A stretch of DNA of 64,000 nucleotides from Omphalotus guepiniiformis (lineage: Eukaryota > Basidiomycota > Agaricomycetes > Agaricales > Omphalotaceae): the NCBI GenBank assembly GCA_028554645.1, contig JAQOOI010000073.1, positions 806,001-870,000 of the forward strand, read 5' to 3'. Under the pieces are notes generated by a model that had not been told where the DNA came from, made no database searches, and saw only the letters and a program-made list of their open reading frames with translations. The position numbers were made by a program, and so were the translations under genes. Positions 1 through 10,704 of the stretch are shown here, piece after piece. Position 1 is the stretch's first letter; every line of letters starts with the position of its first letter.

Positions 1-1427
1 GTTGCCGAATGGGTGGTTGGCGTGAATACGGTGGGGGAGCTGCACGACCAACTCTAGGCCGAGAGAGCGTGGGGCTCTCTCTAGGCTGAGTTGAAGGTGG
101 AGGAGCACCTCGAGGCTGAGTTGAAGGTGGAGGCGCACCTCGAGGCTGAGTCGAAGGTGGAAGAATAACACCTCGAGATTGAGTCGAAGGTAGAGGAGCA
201 GCACGGCGAGGCTGAGTTGAAGGGGGAGGAGCAGAGCGGCGAGGCTGAGTTGAAGGGGGAGGAGTGGGTGAAGGAAGAACAAATGGTCTAGGGCGGGGGG
301 GTGTGGCAGGTGAGGCACTGGAAAGCGAGGGAGATCGATGCCAGTAGCCATTCCTAGACACTGTTGAAGCGACGACTGGGGTGATTGTAGTTTTCTGATC
401 CTCATCAGAGTACGAATACACTGCACACAAAGGTGTAGCCTTGCTCAACAGAAAATCTGGAACAACTACAAGCACTCCGTCAGCAGAGCAGCAGTCTAGA
501 AAGTTGTATGATGCCTACCTAGGTAGCCACAGGCCTTTGAATTTTTAGCACCACATCGGAATGCAAACCGATCACGCAGCGAGACACGAGCGGCTGTATG
601 GCTGATCTGAAAGTATTGGGCAGGTACTTGGCACCAGCAGTGTGGCTGTTTTGCGTGAGGATTCTTCTTGAAATAATTTTGAAGCTCGTTAGGCGCCACG
701 GCATATGTTCCTCCCATGGGAAGAGTTAAAGCAGGACTAATGATAGTGTTAGAACAAGGCACGTTGAAGCTAGAAATCAACTCACTAATAGTATGTTGAT
801 ACTGCTTGAAAGTCTGTTGACCAGTGCAGCATCTCTCCGTCTTTGAGTGAAATACCAAGTCGCCTTAAATAACATGTTGAGATCACATTGAGAACAAAAG
901 GGGAGAAAGTTAACCCACTGATTGTACTCTTTTTGCTCAGCTTCCTTGCTCTGCAGCTGCATAAGCTGCTCTTGCATACGCTCTGCTAAGGTAGACCCAA
1001 GAGAGATGGCTGTAGAAGGGCCTGCAATGGCAACAGCAGGAGTGGTTGTAGAAGGGCTCGCATCGGCAGTGGTTGTAGAACAGCCCACAACAGCAGGGTC
1101 ATCAGCAGAAACAGGAGGGTCCATACAATTTGCTTTTAGTGCCTCATCAAGAATAGCAGCGATAGCAGCATGACGACCTGGTGAAGGACTGGATGACTGG
1201 CGAGACGGCGAGTGCACCACCGCCATAGACCCTACCCGAAGACGAGCAAGAGCGCGTGGAGAAGGTGAGCTAGGCGGCAGAGTGGTCAGTGAAGAACTGA
1301 TACTTCGCTCCTCAATAGATGGAAGTGTGGGTTGGTGCTGCACAGAAGGATTATGGAGAGGAGTGGTTGCCTGCGTCAAAGGAGGCTGGGAAGATGCACG
1401 GGAGGAAGCTGCACGAGTAAGAACCAT
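1..1427 (-). CDS. Left mirror copy of the SIM/GRF-like gene (partial, runs off the window)
   Basis: This copy is base-for-base the mirror of the gene at 2965-4973 through its fourth exon. Predicted exons are 1427-919, 863-786, 736-519 and 465-1. The introns mirror those of the right copy with the same GT/AG signals. The copy is cut by the window start inside the Pro/Ser/Thr-rich repeat, before the SUMO-interacting motif. The two copies are divergently transcribed from either side of the palindrome centre, about 1.5 kb apart start to start. The single mismatch between the arms lies upstream of both start codons, so the visible coding parts are identical. Function is as inferred for the right copy. 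Confidence 0.7.
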
Positions 1428-1887
1428 TGCTAAAAGCTGCAGTGAGATGAGGGATTGAGGACTTTAAGTTGAGCGAGCTTCAAGTCTTAAGACACCTCCA
1501 TGCAGCTCATACTGGCATGGAACCATTCAGCGGGAGGAAATAATAAAATGTAATTGGCGGCGAACTCATTTACAAAGCTATGATAGATAAAAAATTAGGA
1601 TAGAAGTCTGGTAGAAGTTATGGAGAAGGAAAGTAAGAAGGAAGGAGAACTCACTCGCTCTATATAATTGTTGTCCATTCTAAACTCCATGAGTGATGTG
1701 ACTGTTACAAGCTGTTAAACGACAACGATGGTAATAGTAGTAATAACAATGTATCGGCAAACTCACTCAACAAAACAACTCATAACTGAGATTGAATGGT
1801 AGAAAGAAGAGAGAGTAAAGGCACAAAGCCGAATGTCTTACACAAGAATAAATGTTTGAGCAAGCTGTGAAAGTGACACGAAAACCA

Positions 1888-1931
1888 TCCTTTTTCTGGA
1901 GGGCAAAGCTAACTGCCCTCCAAGAAAAGGA
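1888..1931. repeat. Small stem-loop in the left arm
   Basis: Two 18-nt arms (1888-1905 and 1914-1931) are complementary at 16 of 18 positions around an 8-nt loop. An identical mirror copy lies at 2461-2504 in the right arm. It lies between the palindrome centre and the gene's start, about 460 bp upstream of the ATG. Its role is unknown: it could be the footprint of a miniature element or a structured 5' region. Confidence 0.6.
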
Positions 1932-2151
1932 CTGTTTACAGTTGTTGAATAAAACATGTGATGTTCAAATGATGGGGGTTTCAATGACCGAAACTCCCGA
2001 GAAATGGACAATGAGTCAGCAGTAATTAATAATTATTTGGTGCCATACTGTTATAATAATTGCGGATGAGATTTCGGGGAGGACGGGAGCCACGGGACAG
2101 AGCCGGCCGTGGGCAGGAATCCGTCAAGAAGTCTGCTCTTCGATATCGGAC

Positions 2152-2240
2152 CAGAAGACCGCAAGAAGACAAGGCACTATATAAATATTATTAATTAAAA
2201 TTAATTAATATAATCTGTAGTACCAATCGTATGCCTACTC
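2152..2240. other. Spacer at the palindrome centre
   Basis: 89 bp separate the two arms. The middle (about 2179-2213) is almost pure A/T with a TTAATTAAAATTAATTAATA run. Bases 2213-2231 (ATCTGTAGTACCAATCGTA) match 9390-9408 exactly in the same orientation, so part of the spacer may be templated from that locus or derive from it. Confidence 0.9.
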
Positions 2241-4391
2241 GTCCGATATCGAAGAGCAGACTTCTTGACGGATTCCTGCCCACGGCCGGCTCTGTCCCGT
2301 GGCTCCCGTCCTCCCCGAAATCTCATCCGCAATTATTATAACAGTATGGCACCAAATAATTATTAATTACTGCTGACTCATTGTCCATTTCTCGGGAGTT
2401 TCGGTCATTGAAACCCCCATCATTTGAACATCACATGTTTTATTCAACAACTGTAAACAGTCCTTTTCTTGGAGGGCAGTTAGCTTTGCCCTCCAGAAAA
2501 AGGATGGTTTTCGTGTCACTTTCACAGCTTGCTCAAACATTTATTCTTGTGTAAGACATTCGGCTTTGTGCCTTTACTCTCTCTTCTTTCTACCATTCAA
2601 TCTCAGTTATGAGTTGTTTTGTTGAGTGAGTTTGCCGATACATTGTTATTACTACTATTACCATCGTTGTCGTTTAACAGCTTGTAACAGTCACATCGCT
2701 CATGGAGTTTAGAATGGACAACAATTATATAGAGCGAGTGAGTTCTCCTTCCTTCTTACTTTCCTTCTCCATAACTTCTACCAGACTTCTATCCTAATTT
2801 TTTATCTATCATAGCTTTGTAAATGAGTTCGCCGCCAATTACATTTTATTATTTCCTCCCGCTGAATGGTTCCATGCCAGTATGAGCTGCATGGAGGTGT
2901 CTTAAGACTTGAAGCTCGCTCAACTTAAAGTCCTCAATCCCTCATCTCACTGCAGCTTTTAGCAATGGTTCTTACTCGTGCAGCTTCCTCCCGTGCATCT
3001 TCCCAGCCTCCTTTGACGCAGGCAACCACTCCTCTCCATAATCCTTCTGTGCAGCACCAACCCACACTTCCATCTATTGAGGAGCGAAGTATCAGTTCTT
3101 CACTGACCACTCTGCCGCCTAGCTCACCTTCTCCACGCGCTCTTGCTCGTCTTCGGGTAGGGTCTATGGCGGTGGTGCACTCGCCGTCTCGCCAGTCATC
3201 CAGTCCTTCACCAGGTCGTCATGCTGCTATCGCTGCTATTCTTGATGAGGCACTAAAAGCAAATTGTATGGACCCTCCTGTTTCTGCTGATGACCCTGCT
3301 GTTGTGGGCTGTTCTACAACCACTGCCGATGCGAGCCCTTCTACAACCACTCCTGCTGTTGCCATTGCAGGCCCTTCTACAGCCATCTCTCTTGGGTCTA
3401 CCTTAGCAGAGCGTATGCAAGAGCAGCTTATGCAGCTGCAGAGCAAGGAAGCTGAGCAAAAAGAGTACAATCAGTGGGTTAACTTTCTCCCCTTTTGTTC
3501 TCAATGTGATCTCAACATGTTATTTAAGGCGACTTGGTATTTCACTCAAAGACGGAGAGATGCTGCACTGGTCAACAGACTTTCAAGCAGTATCAACATA
3601 CTATTAGTGAGTTGATTTCTAGCTTCAACGTGCCTTGTTCTAACACTATCATTAGTCCTGCTTTAACTCTTCCCATGGGAGGAACATATGCCGTGGCGCC
3701 TAACGAGCTTCAAAATTATTTCAAGAAGAATCCTCACGCAAAACAGCCACACTGCTGGTGCCAAGTACCTGCCCAATACTTTCAGATCAGCCATACAGCC
3801 GCTCGTGTCTCGCTGCGTGATCGGTTTGCATTCCGATGTGGTGCTAAAAATTCAAAGGCCTGTGGCTACCTAGGTAGGCATCATACAACTTTCTAGACTG
3901 CTGCTCTGCTGACGGAGTGCTTGTAGTTGTTCCAGATTTTCTGTTGAGCAAGGCTACACCTTTGTGTGCAGTGTATTCGTACTCTGATGAGGATCAGAAA
4001 ACTACAATCACCCCAGTCGTCGCTTCAACAGTGTCTAGGAATGGCTACTGGCATCGATCTCCCTCGCTTTCCAGTGCCTCACCTGCCACACCCCCCCGCC
4101 CTAGACCATTTGTTCTTCCTTCACCCACTCCTCCCCCTTCAACTCAGCCTCGCCGCTCTGCTCCTCCCCCTTCAACTCAGCCTCGCCGTGCTGCTCCTCT
4201 ACCTTCGACTCAATCTCGAGGTGTTATTCTTCCACCTTCGACTCAGCCTCGAGGTGCGCCTCCACCTTCAACTCAGCCTCGAGGTGCTCCTCCACCTTCA
4301 ACTCAGCCTAGAGAGAGCCCCACGCTCTCTCGGCCTAGAGTTGGTCGTGCAGCTCCCCCACCGTATTCACGCCAACCACCCATTCGGCAAC
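2241..4391. repeat. Right arm of the inverted repeat
   Basis: Reverse complement of 1-2151. The right-hand gene continues in unique sequence beyond 4391, so the arm's end is set only by the window edge on the left side. Near identity over 2.15 kb means the duplication is very young, or kept alike by gene conversion, or an assembly fold-back. Confidence 0.97.
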
Positions 4392-4973
4392 ACCTAGGTG
4401 TTATTGATCTCACTCTGTCAGATGACGAGGGAGAAGGAGGCACCAATAGCTCAAAGCCTCTGAATACTGCACGGGAACGGGCTCGCAAGCGCGCCCTTGT
4501 TAGTAGTAAGTGCATTGATCTTCTTTTCACGTTGATCTAATTATTGATTCTGTTTGGTGCATTCAGACGATGGTGAGGGGGCCTCAAGCAAGCGACGCCG
4601 ACTCACAGAGCCAAAGGCTTGGGAAGATTTCTTTGGGGTTCGCAGAGAATCTACCCCCAAGGTTTCTTCTACCAATGAGCACACACACAAAGCACCCAAC
4701 ACAGTCGATCCGAAAGGTAAAGGACGAGAACGTAGGTGTCGACTTTGCTCCGTCCACCTGTTCATACAGCTAACCAGACTTGTAGGCCCAGACTTTGTCC
4801 TAGCTTCATTATTGCGTGATCACCTGGAGGTTTTGTATCCTGCTGCCTTCGAGGGAGGGCTTTCTCTCAATAAGTGGTTGGACTGGCGCCAACAATTCCA
4901 CACATGTATTCCCTGTAGCGCAGTTTTCTTTATTCCAGTTGGTGAATCACATCACTGCACGAGTAGTTTGTAG
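2965..4973 (+). CDS. Nuclear-type protein with GRF-like zinc ribbon and SUMO-interacting motif
   Basis: I do not know this family by name. Predicted exons are 2965-3473, 3529-3606, 3656-3873, 3927-4505, 4567-4731 and 4786-4973. The introns are 49-61 nt with GTGGGT, GTGAGT, GTAGGC, GTAAGT and GTAGGT donors and proper AG acceptors, and the frame is kept across all of them. In order the protein shows a Ser/Pro/Thr-rich N-terminus and a short Gln/Glu-rich helix. A C-x-C ... RFAFRC ... ACGYL segment resembles a GRF zinc ribbon. Tandem PPPSTQPRGA-type repeats follow. GVIDLTLSDDEGE is a textbook SUMO-interacting motif, and KRRRL is a likely nuclear signal. The last exon is uncertain: an open coiled-coil-like stretch at 5120-5242 could be a further exon. 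It converges on the transposase-like gene downstream and could be the accessory ORF of one element. Inference: a nuclear DNA/SUMO-associated protein. Confidence 0.65.
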
Positions 4974-5352
4974 TTGAATACTGCGTAGCCCAAAAAATGA
5001 GTATTTCTTGCACAATTACAATTGTTTATACAAAAAATAAAATTGTGTTGTTTCTTGGGACTTTTACGGCTCAGAATGATTATTTCGAGACAATTCTTGT
5101 GGTGCTGTTTAACTTCTACAGTTCACAACTCCTCACAATTGAGGTGTGTAAGAATGAATTGAGAAAGTTGAGGGAAAAGCTCGAAGCTGCAGATGTGAGT
5201 GTTGATTCTGCATGTACGGAAGTGGTTTGCAATCTTCTTTAATGCAGGCTTTTATTTTCAAGTTGGTTAAAGGGATAAAGAGTATCAATCAAAGAGGCGC
5301 TAGTCTTATACAAGCTATGTAACCTCAGAATGTACAGCGATGGTCAACTCCA

Positions 5353-8300
5353 CTATACTGCAGTACCCTCTGAGTCGGTATCATAAAACTCAATTTCAAC
5401 ACGCCCACTCCCCAGCTGTGCATCTACCATCTTCTCGCTTGCCTGTAAAGCTTTTGTATACCGGCCCTTAGCTCTGTCTCGCACCTGAGTCGCCTTTTGT
5501 ACCGCATCAACTGCCTGAACCCGACCCATTGCCAATCGCTCTCTTGAATACAACAACTTTCGCTTTGCTGTTTGTAGTTCATTGTGTGCCTTGAGTAGCA
5601 TTTCATTTTGCTTCCGGATCAGGTCATCTTGTGCCCCTAGATGCTTGCTTCGAGTATCCGCTGCAAGCGTGACTATAAGAATGCTGGTGGCAAGGGCAAA
5701 AGCCAAAACATTACCAGCTCGGCGTAGGCTTTCACGTTGGCGGTAGGAGGTAGTTCTTGCTCGATATCTTCTGAGGATTCCAGTACTCTGTGTGGTCTAT
5801 GATATTGCAGAAGTTAACGTGAGCCACAGTCTCAGCACTCGCGAGCAGCAGTAATAGAACACATTACCTGATATGTTTGTAGCTGAACATGATCGTACAC
5901 TGCAGCCTTTAGTATTCCTCCTACTAGAGAACAATGACCCCCCTCTATTAACGAGTCTTGATGCAACGACTCAATAATGTTGCTTGTGCCATCAACAGCT
6001 TGCCAGACCCGGGCAGGGATCAGGCTCTTCTCCCAACAGAGGCCTGGAAAAGCAAACCTGCAGCGCTGTTTATCTTCAAGCCAATCTTCGAGTCAATTAG
6101 TAGGGCAAAGGTGTAGTAGCAGCACATAATCTCACCTTTTGCCTTCTTGTTTCCCTGCTCGACAATGATCTTCAAAGCACGATCCCAATCGAAATGTTGA
6201 AAGCAGGCTAGACTTCGCATAGCATTTTGTATCTCCGCATTGCAATGTGTCTCCTGTATGTTGCGGTAGAAGTGAGCCAAACATAGGCGCAGGATACGGC
6301 GAAGGTGTTCATAGGGGTCTAATTCCGTTAAAAGGCGGTCACATTCGTAGAGATCGCGCTTCAATGGAGGAGATATGCTTTGCAAGTATTCACCAATACC
6401 TAAAATTTGTGAATCAGCAGTAGTCTAGCAGTGGCAAGCTGTTGTGGTTCACCTTTGGCTTGACCCAGATGTTGATCAACAGTCCACGAACATATCCCAT
6501 CAAAGTTGATATCGTCTTTATTCAGTGCATGCAAGTGCCGGAAGCGAAGTGGTTGGCCAGTATCTTCCAGGACAATGGCGTGAACCCTCTGCAGAAGTAT
6601 CCGGTGTGCCTCTGCTGTTTGCCGGTTCAGATAGGCGCGTACATAGCACACACCTTGGAGCAGCAGTCAGCGAAAATATGTGGTTAGGTGTGAGAAAGAC
6701 AACACTCACTTGTACTACTGCATCGATCAAAACCCCCCAGCTCAAATTCCAACCAACCCACAACTCGCTTGAAGCTGATATCACTTTGAACATGGCGAGC
6801 ATCGCGAACCAGGCGGGTAGAGTTTTCTTGCTTCATACATATGACCAACCGAAAGGGTTCTGACTTAGAGTCGTTGTCATCATCGAGTTGGATTTCTTCA
6901 ACCCAGCGAATATATCTCTGATGTGGTGGGAGACGTGAATCTTCTATAGCTTTGAGGTGCTGCAATCCTTTTGAGTGGCAAACATTAACCAGGGGCCACT
7001 TTAGGGAAAGAGCCGTTTACCTACCCTGCCATCCAGTACCGTGAGGGTATTGCTTGGTTTGTGCAATATCTATGATCGCTTGTAGGTGATCGCGGTTGTT
7101 CAACGAACAGTGCAAGTCGATGAAGGTCGGGTTTACTATGTGTGGCAGTTTATCTCGCAAAAACAGCCTAGCAGAATCACTCCGAATGAGGCGCCGAGAG
7201 GTGAGATTGGGAAGCTCGTTCATAGTTTGAAGAAATGACACAATCTCTGAGCGGATGGTGGTGGGAGTCTTGCTCAGGATCGGGATGGGATGTGTGTGAG
7301 CACCTCGGCAAATGACCAACACTCGTGGGCACTGGGTACGATATTCCTCAAGTGGCTGGTAGATCTCGAACTTGCAAGCACACTCTAGACGTATGAGCTC
7401 CGTCATATACAGTGTCCCATCTGAGCACCGATGGTGATTATCTGTTCACATTTGGGTAAGTATTTTGTTGACGGCTCAGATTGCAATTAGACACATACCA
7501 CACTTTATTGACACTGAGCTGCAGTTCTTCACCGTGCAACAAGGCATTAGAGGGCCACAGCCTGCCTCCTTCATTGTGTTTTCAAAGCGCTCAATGGCTG
7601 GGTGGTTGTTGTAGAAGAGGGCCTCAAAGTACTCCACATCGTACTTGCTCGCAGAAATAATACGACTGGTATGAGTTCTTGATGTTGTGTTATGGTAGTG
7701 TTCACATCTGTACAGCAACTTGTTACATGAGAAGTGACAGCCGGCTAACCAATGACCTACTGAATTCTTAGCTCTTGGTTGCACTTGAGAAGCTGAAGGC
7801 GACCTTGACAAGTGGGTTTTACAGTATGACCACGTTTGGCCTTTTGTGGGGTGGCAAGGACTTCTTTACGGCGCCTGGTTTCTGAAGGTGTGAAATAGGT
7901 GGGTTCCACCAAAGGCCCAAAACACCCTTGGTCTCGAAAGCTTGCCCATAAGCTCAGTGTTGCTTCTAAGACATCACAAAGAGGAGGGGATGAGGTAATG
8001 CTACGCTCTTGTTGGGAATACAGCTGAAAAGAATCATGGTCGGCTTGTGTGTGAGGCCGTTGAGCATATTCCATGTTCACGAAGGGACAAACTTTGCAAC
8101 CCTGACCTAATATCATTCACATGAAAAGATGATACATGGTGCAGTAAAATGGTTCACATACAAGTCAATGTTGTCTTCTTGCACGGCACCTTTACCCCCA
8201 CTTCATTCATTAAGCTACTGACATATACTCCCGACCTCTGGCCCTTAGGTTCACCTAACGAATATGCTACATCCAACACAGGATTTCGCCACTCAGCAGG

Positions 8301-8785
8301 ATCGATCTCGAATAGGTGTCCCTCGGGTCGCTTTCGATTGCTACTGGTGCTTAGATAAGGAACAAGGGATCCAGCAGTGTACCGCGAAAGACTGGCAAGA
8401 ACAGTGTCTTTATTCAGAGGAACATCGTAATGAACAGCAAATGGACGTGAAGCATCGGGTACAAATGTAGAACTATCGGGGGGGTTGCTTGGGTTGAGCA
8501 AAGCAGAAACATCCATTCTCGCGAGGAGCAAGTTGGTTTCCTAGCTGAGAGAAAGTTATATCAACTGAAAGTGGATCAGTCAATGAGCGTACCAATCTTC
8601 CTTAGCTCAGAATCCTCCACAACCTCAACCACTGGAAGTGGTTGAATCACCACAGCTAACGCTGAATGAGAACAGTGTTGTGGTCCGCGGATCACACAGA
8701 ACAACTTCATTGTAGAATATTGAACAATGTGCGGGGACCTTGTGGGATGTTCGAGGGAAGTCAACCAAAAAAGATGTTGGAACAA
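5353..8785 (-). CDS. MULE-like transposase-family protein, multi-exon
   Basis: The reverse strand is a chain of open blocks joined by short GT/AG introns. From the 5' end they lie at about 8785-8590, 8525-8150, 8110-7760, 7730-7480, 7405-7020, 6965-6720, 6660-6470, 6385-6150 and 5706-5353. A C-x-C ... RGAHTHPIP segment (7260-7400) looks like the WRKY/GCM1-type zinc finger that precedes many MULE transposases. It is followed by DISFKRVVGWLEFEL and by RLCLAHFYRNIQ, which resemble the catalytic-core strand and the CxxHFxRN segment of that superfamily. The last block encodes a hydrophobic segment and a heptad-rich coiled coil. Exact exon ends and the start codon were not fixed. The gene converges on the SIM/GRF gene. 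I see no terminal repeats assignable to it. It could be a domesticated element rather than a mobile one. Confidence 0.55.
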
Positions 8786-8985
8786 GCTACAAGACCTGAA
8801 TTAGTCAAGATATAATCAGACAAAATGGAAGATAGAGCTCATTTACGCACTGTTGCAATACATAGACGGGGAGGTTGACAAAGAAAGATGTTGAGACGAG
8901 TGACAAGACTTGAACTAGACAAGAAATTGTCAGACAAAATGGAATATAGAGCTCATTTTTGCATTGTTGCAAGGAGTCTTGACGG
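8754..8985. repeat. Diverged ~114-bp tandem direct repeat
   Basis: Two copies with a 114-bp offset (anchored on AAGATGTTG at 8772 and 8886) share blocks such as CAAAATGGAA and TAGAGCTCATTT. On the minus strand each copy contains an intron-like GTAAATGAGCTC...CAG element followed by exon-like sequence, so an intron-exon unit at the 5' end of the transposase-like gene seems to have been duplicated. Confidence 0.7.
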
Positions 8986-9464
8986 AAGTGACTGCACATA
9001 CTGATTCTGATTTGCAATTCATTTAGACGGAAATTTGAGCTGTTGCAATACAAAAGTTGATAAGTACAGAAGACACTCGACATTGGGTCTTGAAGGCTTG
9101 CAATGACAGGACGGGCCGCTGGGTTCTCCTCGCGCTCTCATTCCTCAAAAGAAGGGAAGACAATAAGGAGAACATTGCGGTGTCACAGTCACAATTCGTT
9201 GGGCTGATATATAGGAACAAAGGTCAACAAAAAGGCATGAAAAATCCCCCTCCCTATGCCGGACACTTCCGGCCGCTGCGCCGCTCCTTGGCACTTTTGT
9301 TCCTTCGTTTTACCTCCCCGTCTTCGTCGCTCCCGACGTCTTCTGACACATCCTGTTGTACCTTACCCGTACCTTACTTCTCTTCTTGTATCTGTAGTAC
9401 CAATCGTACTATTACTCATTTCACCGCCTCTCTTACTACCGATGATATCGAGGCACTGCTATCG

Positions 9465-9984
9465 ATGTCCACCTTTACCTTGAATCACGAAGTCAGTCCC
9501 AACGAAGAACCGAATCACGCTGAAAGCTCTCTCCACTCTACGCCTCTCGAAGACGTGCGCCACACAACTGTCTCGGATGTTCCCCCACCCGATCACTCCA
9601 ATAAAAGTTTCTCTGACCATTCCCGCAAACAACGTCTCCCCTGCCTAGAACCCAACTGTACCCGGCGCTTCATGAGCGAGTACACTAGACGCGTTCATAT
9701 GCAAACACACATGCCTAGACGGACTTTTGTCTGCACTCAAGGCTGCACGGAGGAATTCTCGCGTCAGCATGATCGGTTCCGGCATGAAGTCGTTAAGCAT
9801 GGGAGGAAGAGCGAATGGTCGTGTGAGACGTGTTTGGGTTTCTTCTCCAGTGAGAAGTCGTTGGCGAACCACAAGTGCACGAATGCTGCGAGGAAAAGAT
9901 GGAAGAGTGGCGCAAGTACGTTGTTTCCCTATTTTGTGGCCCGGAATTCACGGTTGATCTTGTACTACAGATTCGACTGGATGA
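9465..9984 (+). CDS. Small C2H2 zinc-finger protein
   Basis: Predicted exons are 9465-9915 and 9971-9984, giving about 154 aa. The intron 9916-9970 (55 nt) has a GTACGT donor and a CTACAG acceptor. The start chosen is the ATG beginning MSTFTLNHEV; upstream in-frame sequence to 9057 looks like leader. The N-terminal half is acidic and Ser/His-rich. The C-terminal half holds three successive fingers: LPCLEPNCTRRF...H-x3-H, FVCTQGCTEEF...RHEVVKH, and a shorter CETCLGFFSSEKSLANH. A basic AARKRWKSG tail follows. Likely a nuclear DNA-binding protein; target unknown. The region just upstream (9390-9408) shares 19 nt with the palindrome spacer. Confidence 0.65.
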
Positions 9985-10415
9985 GATGACGAGTAGACGA
10001 CCAGCAAAGGCTCACTACTGCGACGAGCCAGCGTTTTTTCGTCGAGGATCCTCCTCTTGCTTATGCGCCGGACCAGTGTTGTTGTTGTCTTTTGCCTTCG
10101 GATGGTACAAAATATGAATTTACCTTCGCTGTACTTAGTCGGTGAGATGGGCCACTCGCCGCTGCTGAGGTTCTGTTATGAAGAGAGCCACTTAATGACA
10201 CAAAACAATGCATTCTGGTCCTTCATTGACCCCACCCTGGAATTGCCAGAAATGGTAAACGACAATGGACACACAACTTACAATTGTCCGATGTGTGCTT
10301 TGACCTGTTCGTATTTAAATTCCAATACACTCCAAGCATGAATCCCCAACTCATCCAATCCTCGCTGTTTCTACCCCGTATCCATATTCTTCTTACAGTA
10401 ACCCTTGCGTTTACA

Positions 10416-10616
10416 ATGCCTTCTCGTCCGCGCAATGCTTGGGATATCTTTCACGCGGAGATGATCAATACGATCCCTCACGTTGACTCGAATGGGAATC
10501 GCAAAACTAGATCGGACCTCTATATAGAGATTTCTGCTATGTGGCAGCGTGCTCCCCAAGAGGTCAAAGACCGCTATCAGAGGCTAGCAGACGCCCATAA
10601 CGCTGGAGCGGTTTGA
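10416..10616 (+). CDS. Mini HMG-box protein (66 aa)
   Basis: A single-exon ORF begins MPSRPRNAWDIFHAEM and continues through SDLYIEISAMWQRAP and VKDRYQRLADAH. This is the shape of a MATA/Sox-type HMG box: an NAW-x-x-F helix 1, then E-I-S-x-M-W, then K-x-R-Y-x-x-L-A. HMG boxes bend DNA by minor-groove insertion. At 66 aa the protein is essentially one bare domain, slightly shorter than a usual 70-75-residue box and with no tail. Its last codon and TGA stop (10610-10616) lie inside the 5' acceptor strand of the tRNA-Val gene that follows on the same strand. That is unusual and suggests either a very compact layout or a truncated gene. The upstream promoter region is undefined. Confidence 0.55.
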   Translation: MPSRPRNAWDIFHAEMINTIPHVDSNGNRKTRSDLYIEISAMWQRAPQEVKDRYQRLADAHNAGAV

Positions 10617-10704
10617 TGGTGTAGTTGGTTATCACGTCTGTCTCACATTATTGCTCTGGTGGTGAGTGCACAGGAGGTCTCCGGTTCGAACCCGGGTCAA
10701 ACCA
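10610..10704 (+). tRNA. tRNA-Val (anticodon CAC) with a 21-nt intron
   Basis: The acceptor strands GGTTTGA and TCAAACC pair fully, with discriminator A at 10704. The D arm closes with GTG/CAC. The anticodon stem TCTGT/ACAGG flanks a loop reading C-T-CAC-A plus C after removal of a 21-nt intron placed one base 3' of the anticodon, the canonical position. The T arm is TCCGG-TTCGAAC-CCGGG. The mature length is 74 nt. It overlaps the end of the HMG-box ORF by 7 nt. Confidence 0.93.

Larger units (their letters stand above)
1..2151. repeat. Left arm of a >=2.15-kb inverted repeat
   Basis: Every stretch compared here is the reverse complement of 2241-4391, with paired coordinates summing to 4392. 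The only mismatch I found is T at 1694 against G at 2698, where A would pair. The arm begins at base 1, so it may extend beyond the window and the full palindrome length is unknown. It carries a truncated mirror copy of the gene described at 2965-4973. Confidence 0.97.

Noticed and set aside
922..1173. Open frames antisense to the SIM/GRF gene (also 3219-3470)
   Set aside because: They are exact shadows of the Ser/Ala-rich first exon, present in both arms, with no motif and no start context.
1..4391. Palindrome as terminal inverted repeats of a single element lying inside it
   Set aside because: The 89-bp spacer is too short to hold an element and no target duplication is visible at the arm boundaries, one of which is the window edge.
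9961..9995. Short matches (TACTACAGAT, GACGAGTAG) to the palindrome spacer in reverse orientation
   Set aside because: They are only 9-10 nt and in a different order from the spacer, so chance is enough; the 19-nt match at 9390-9408 is the one retained.
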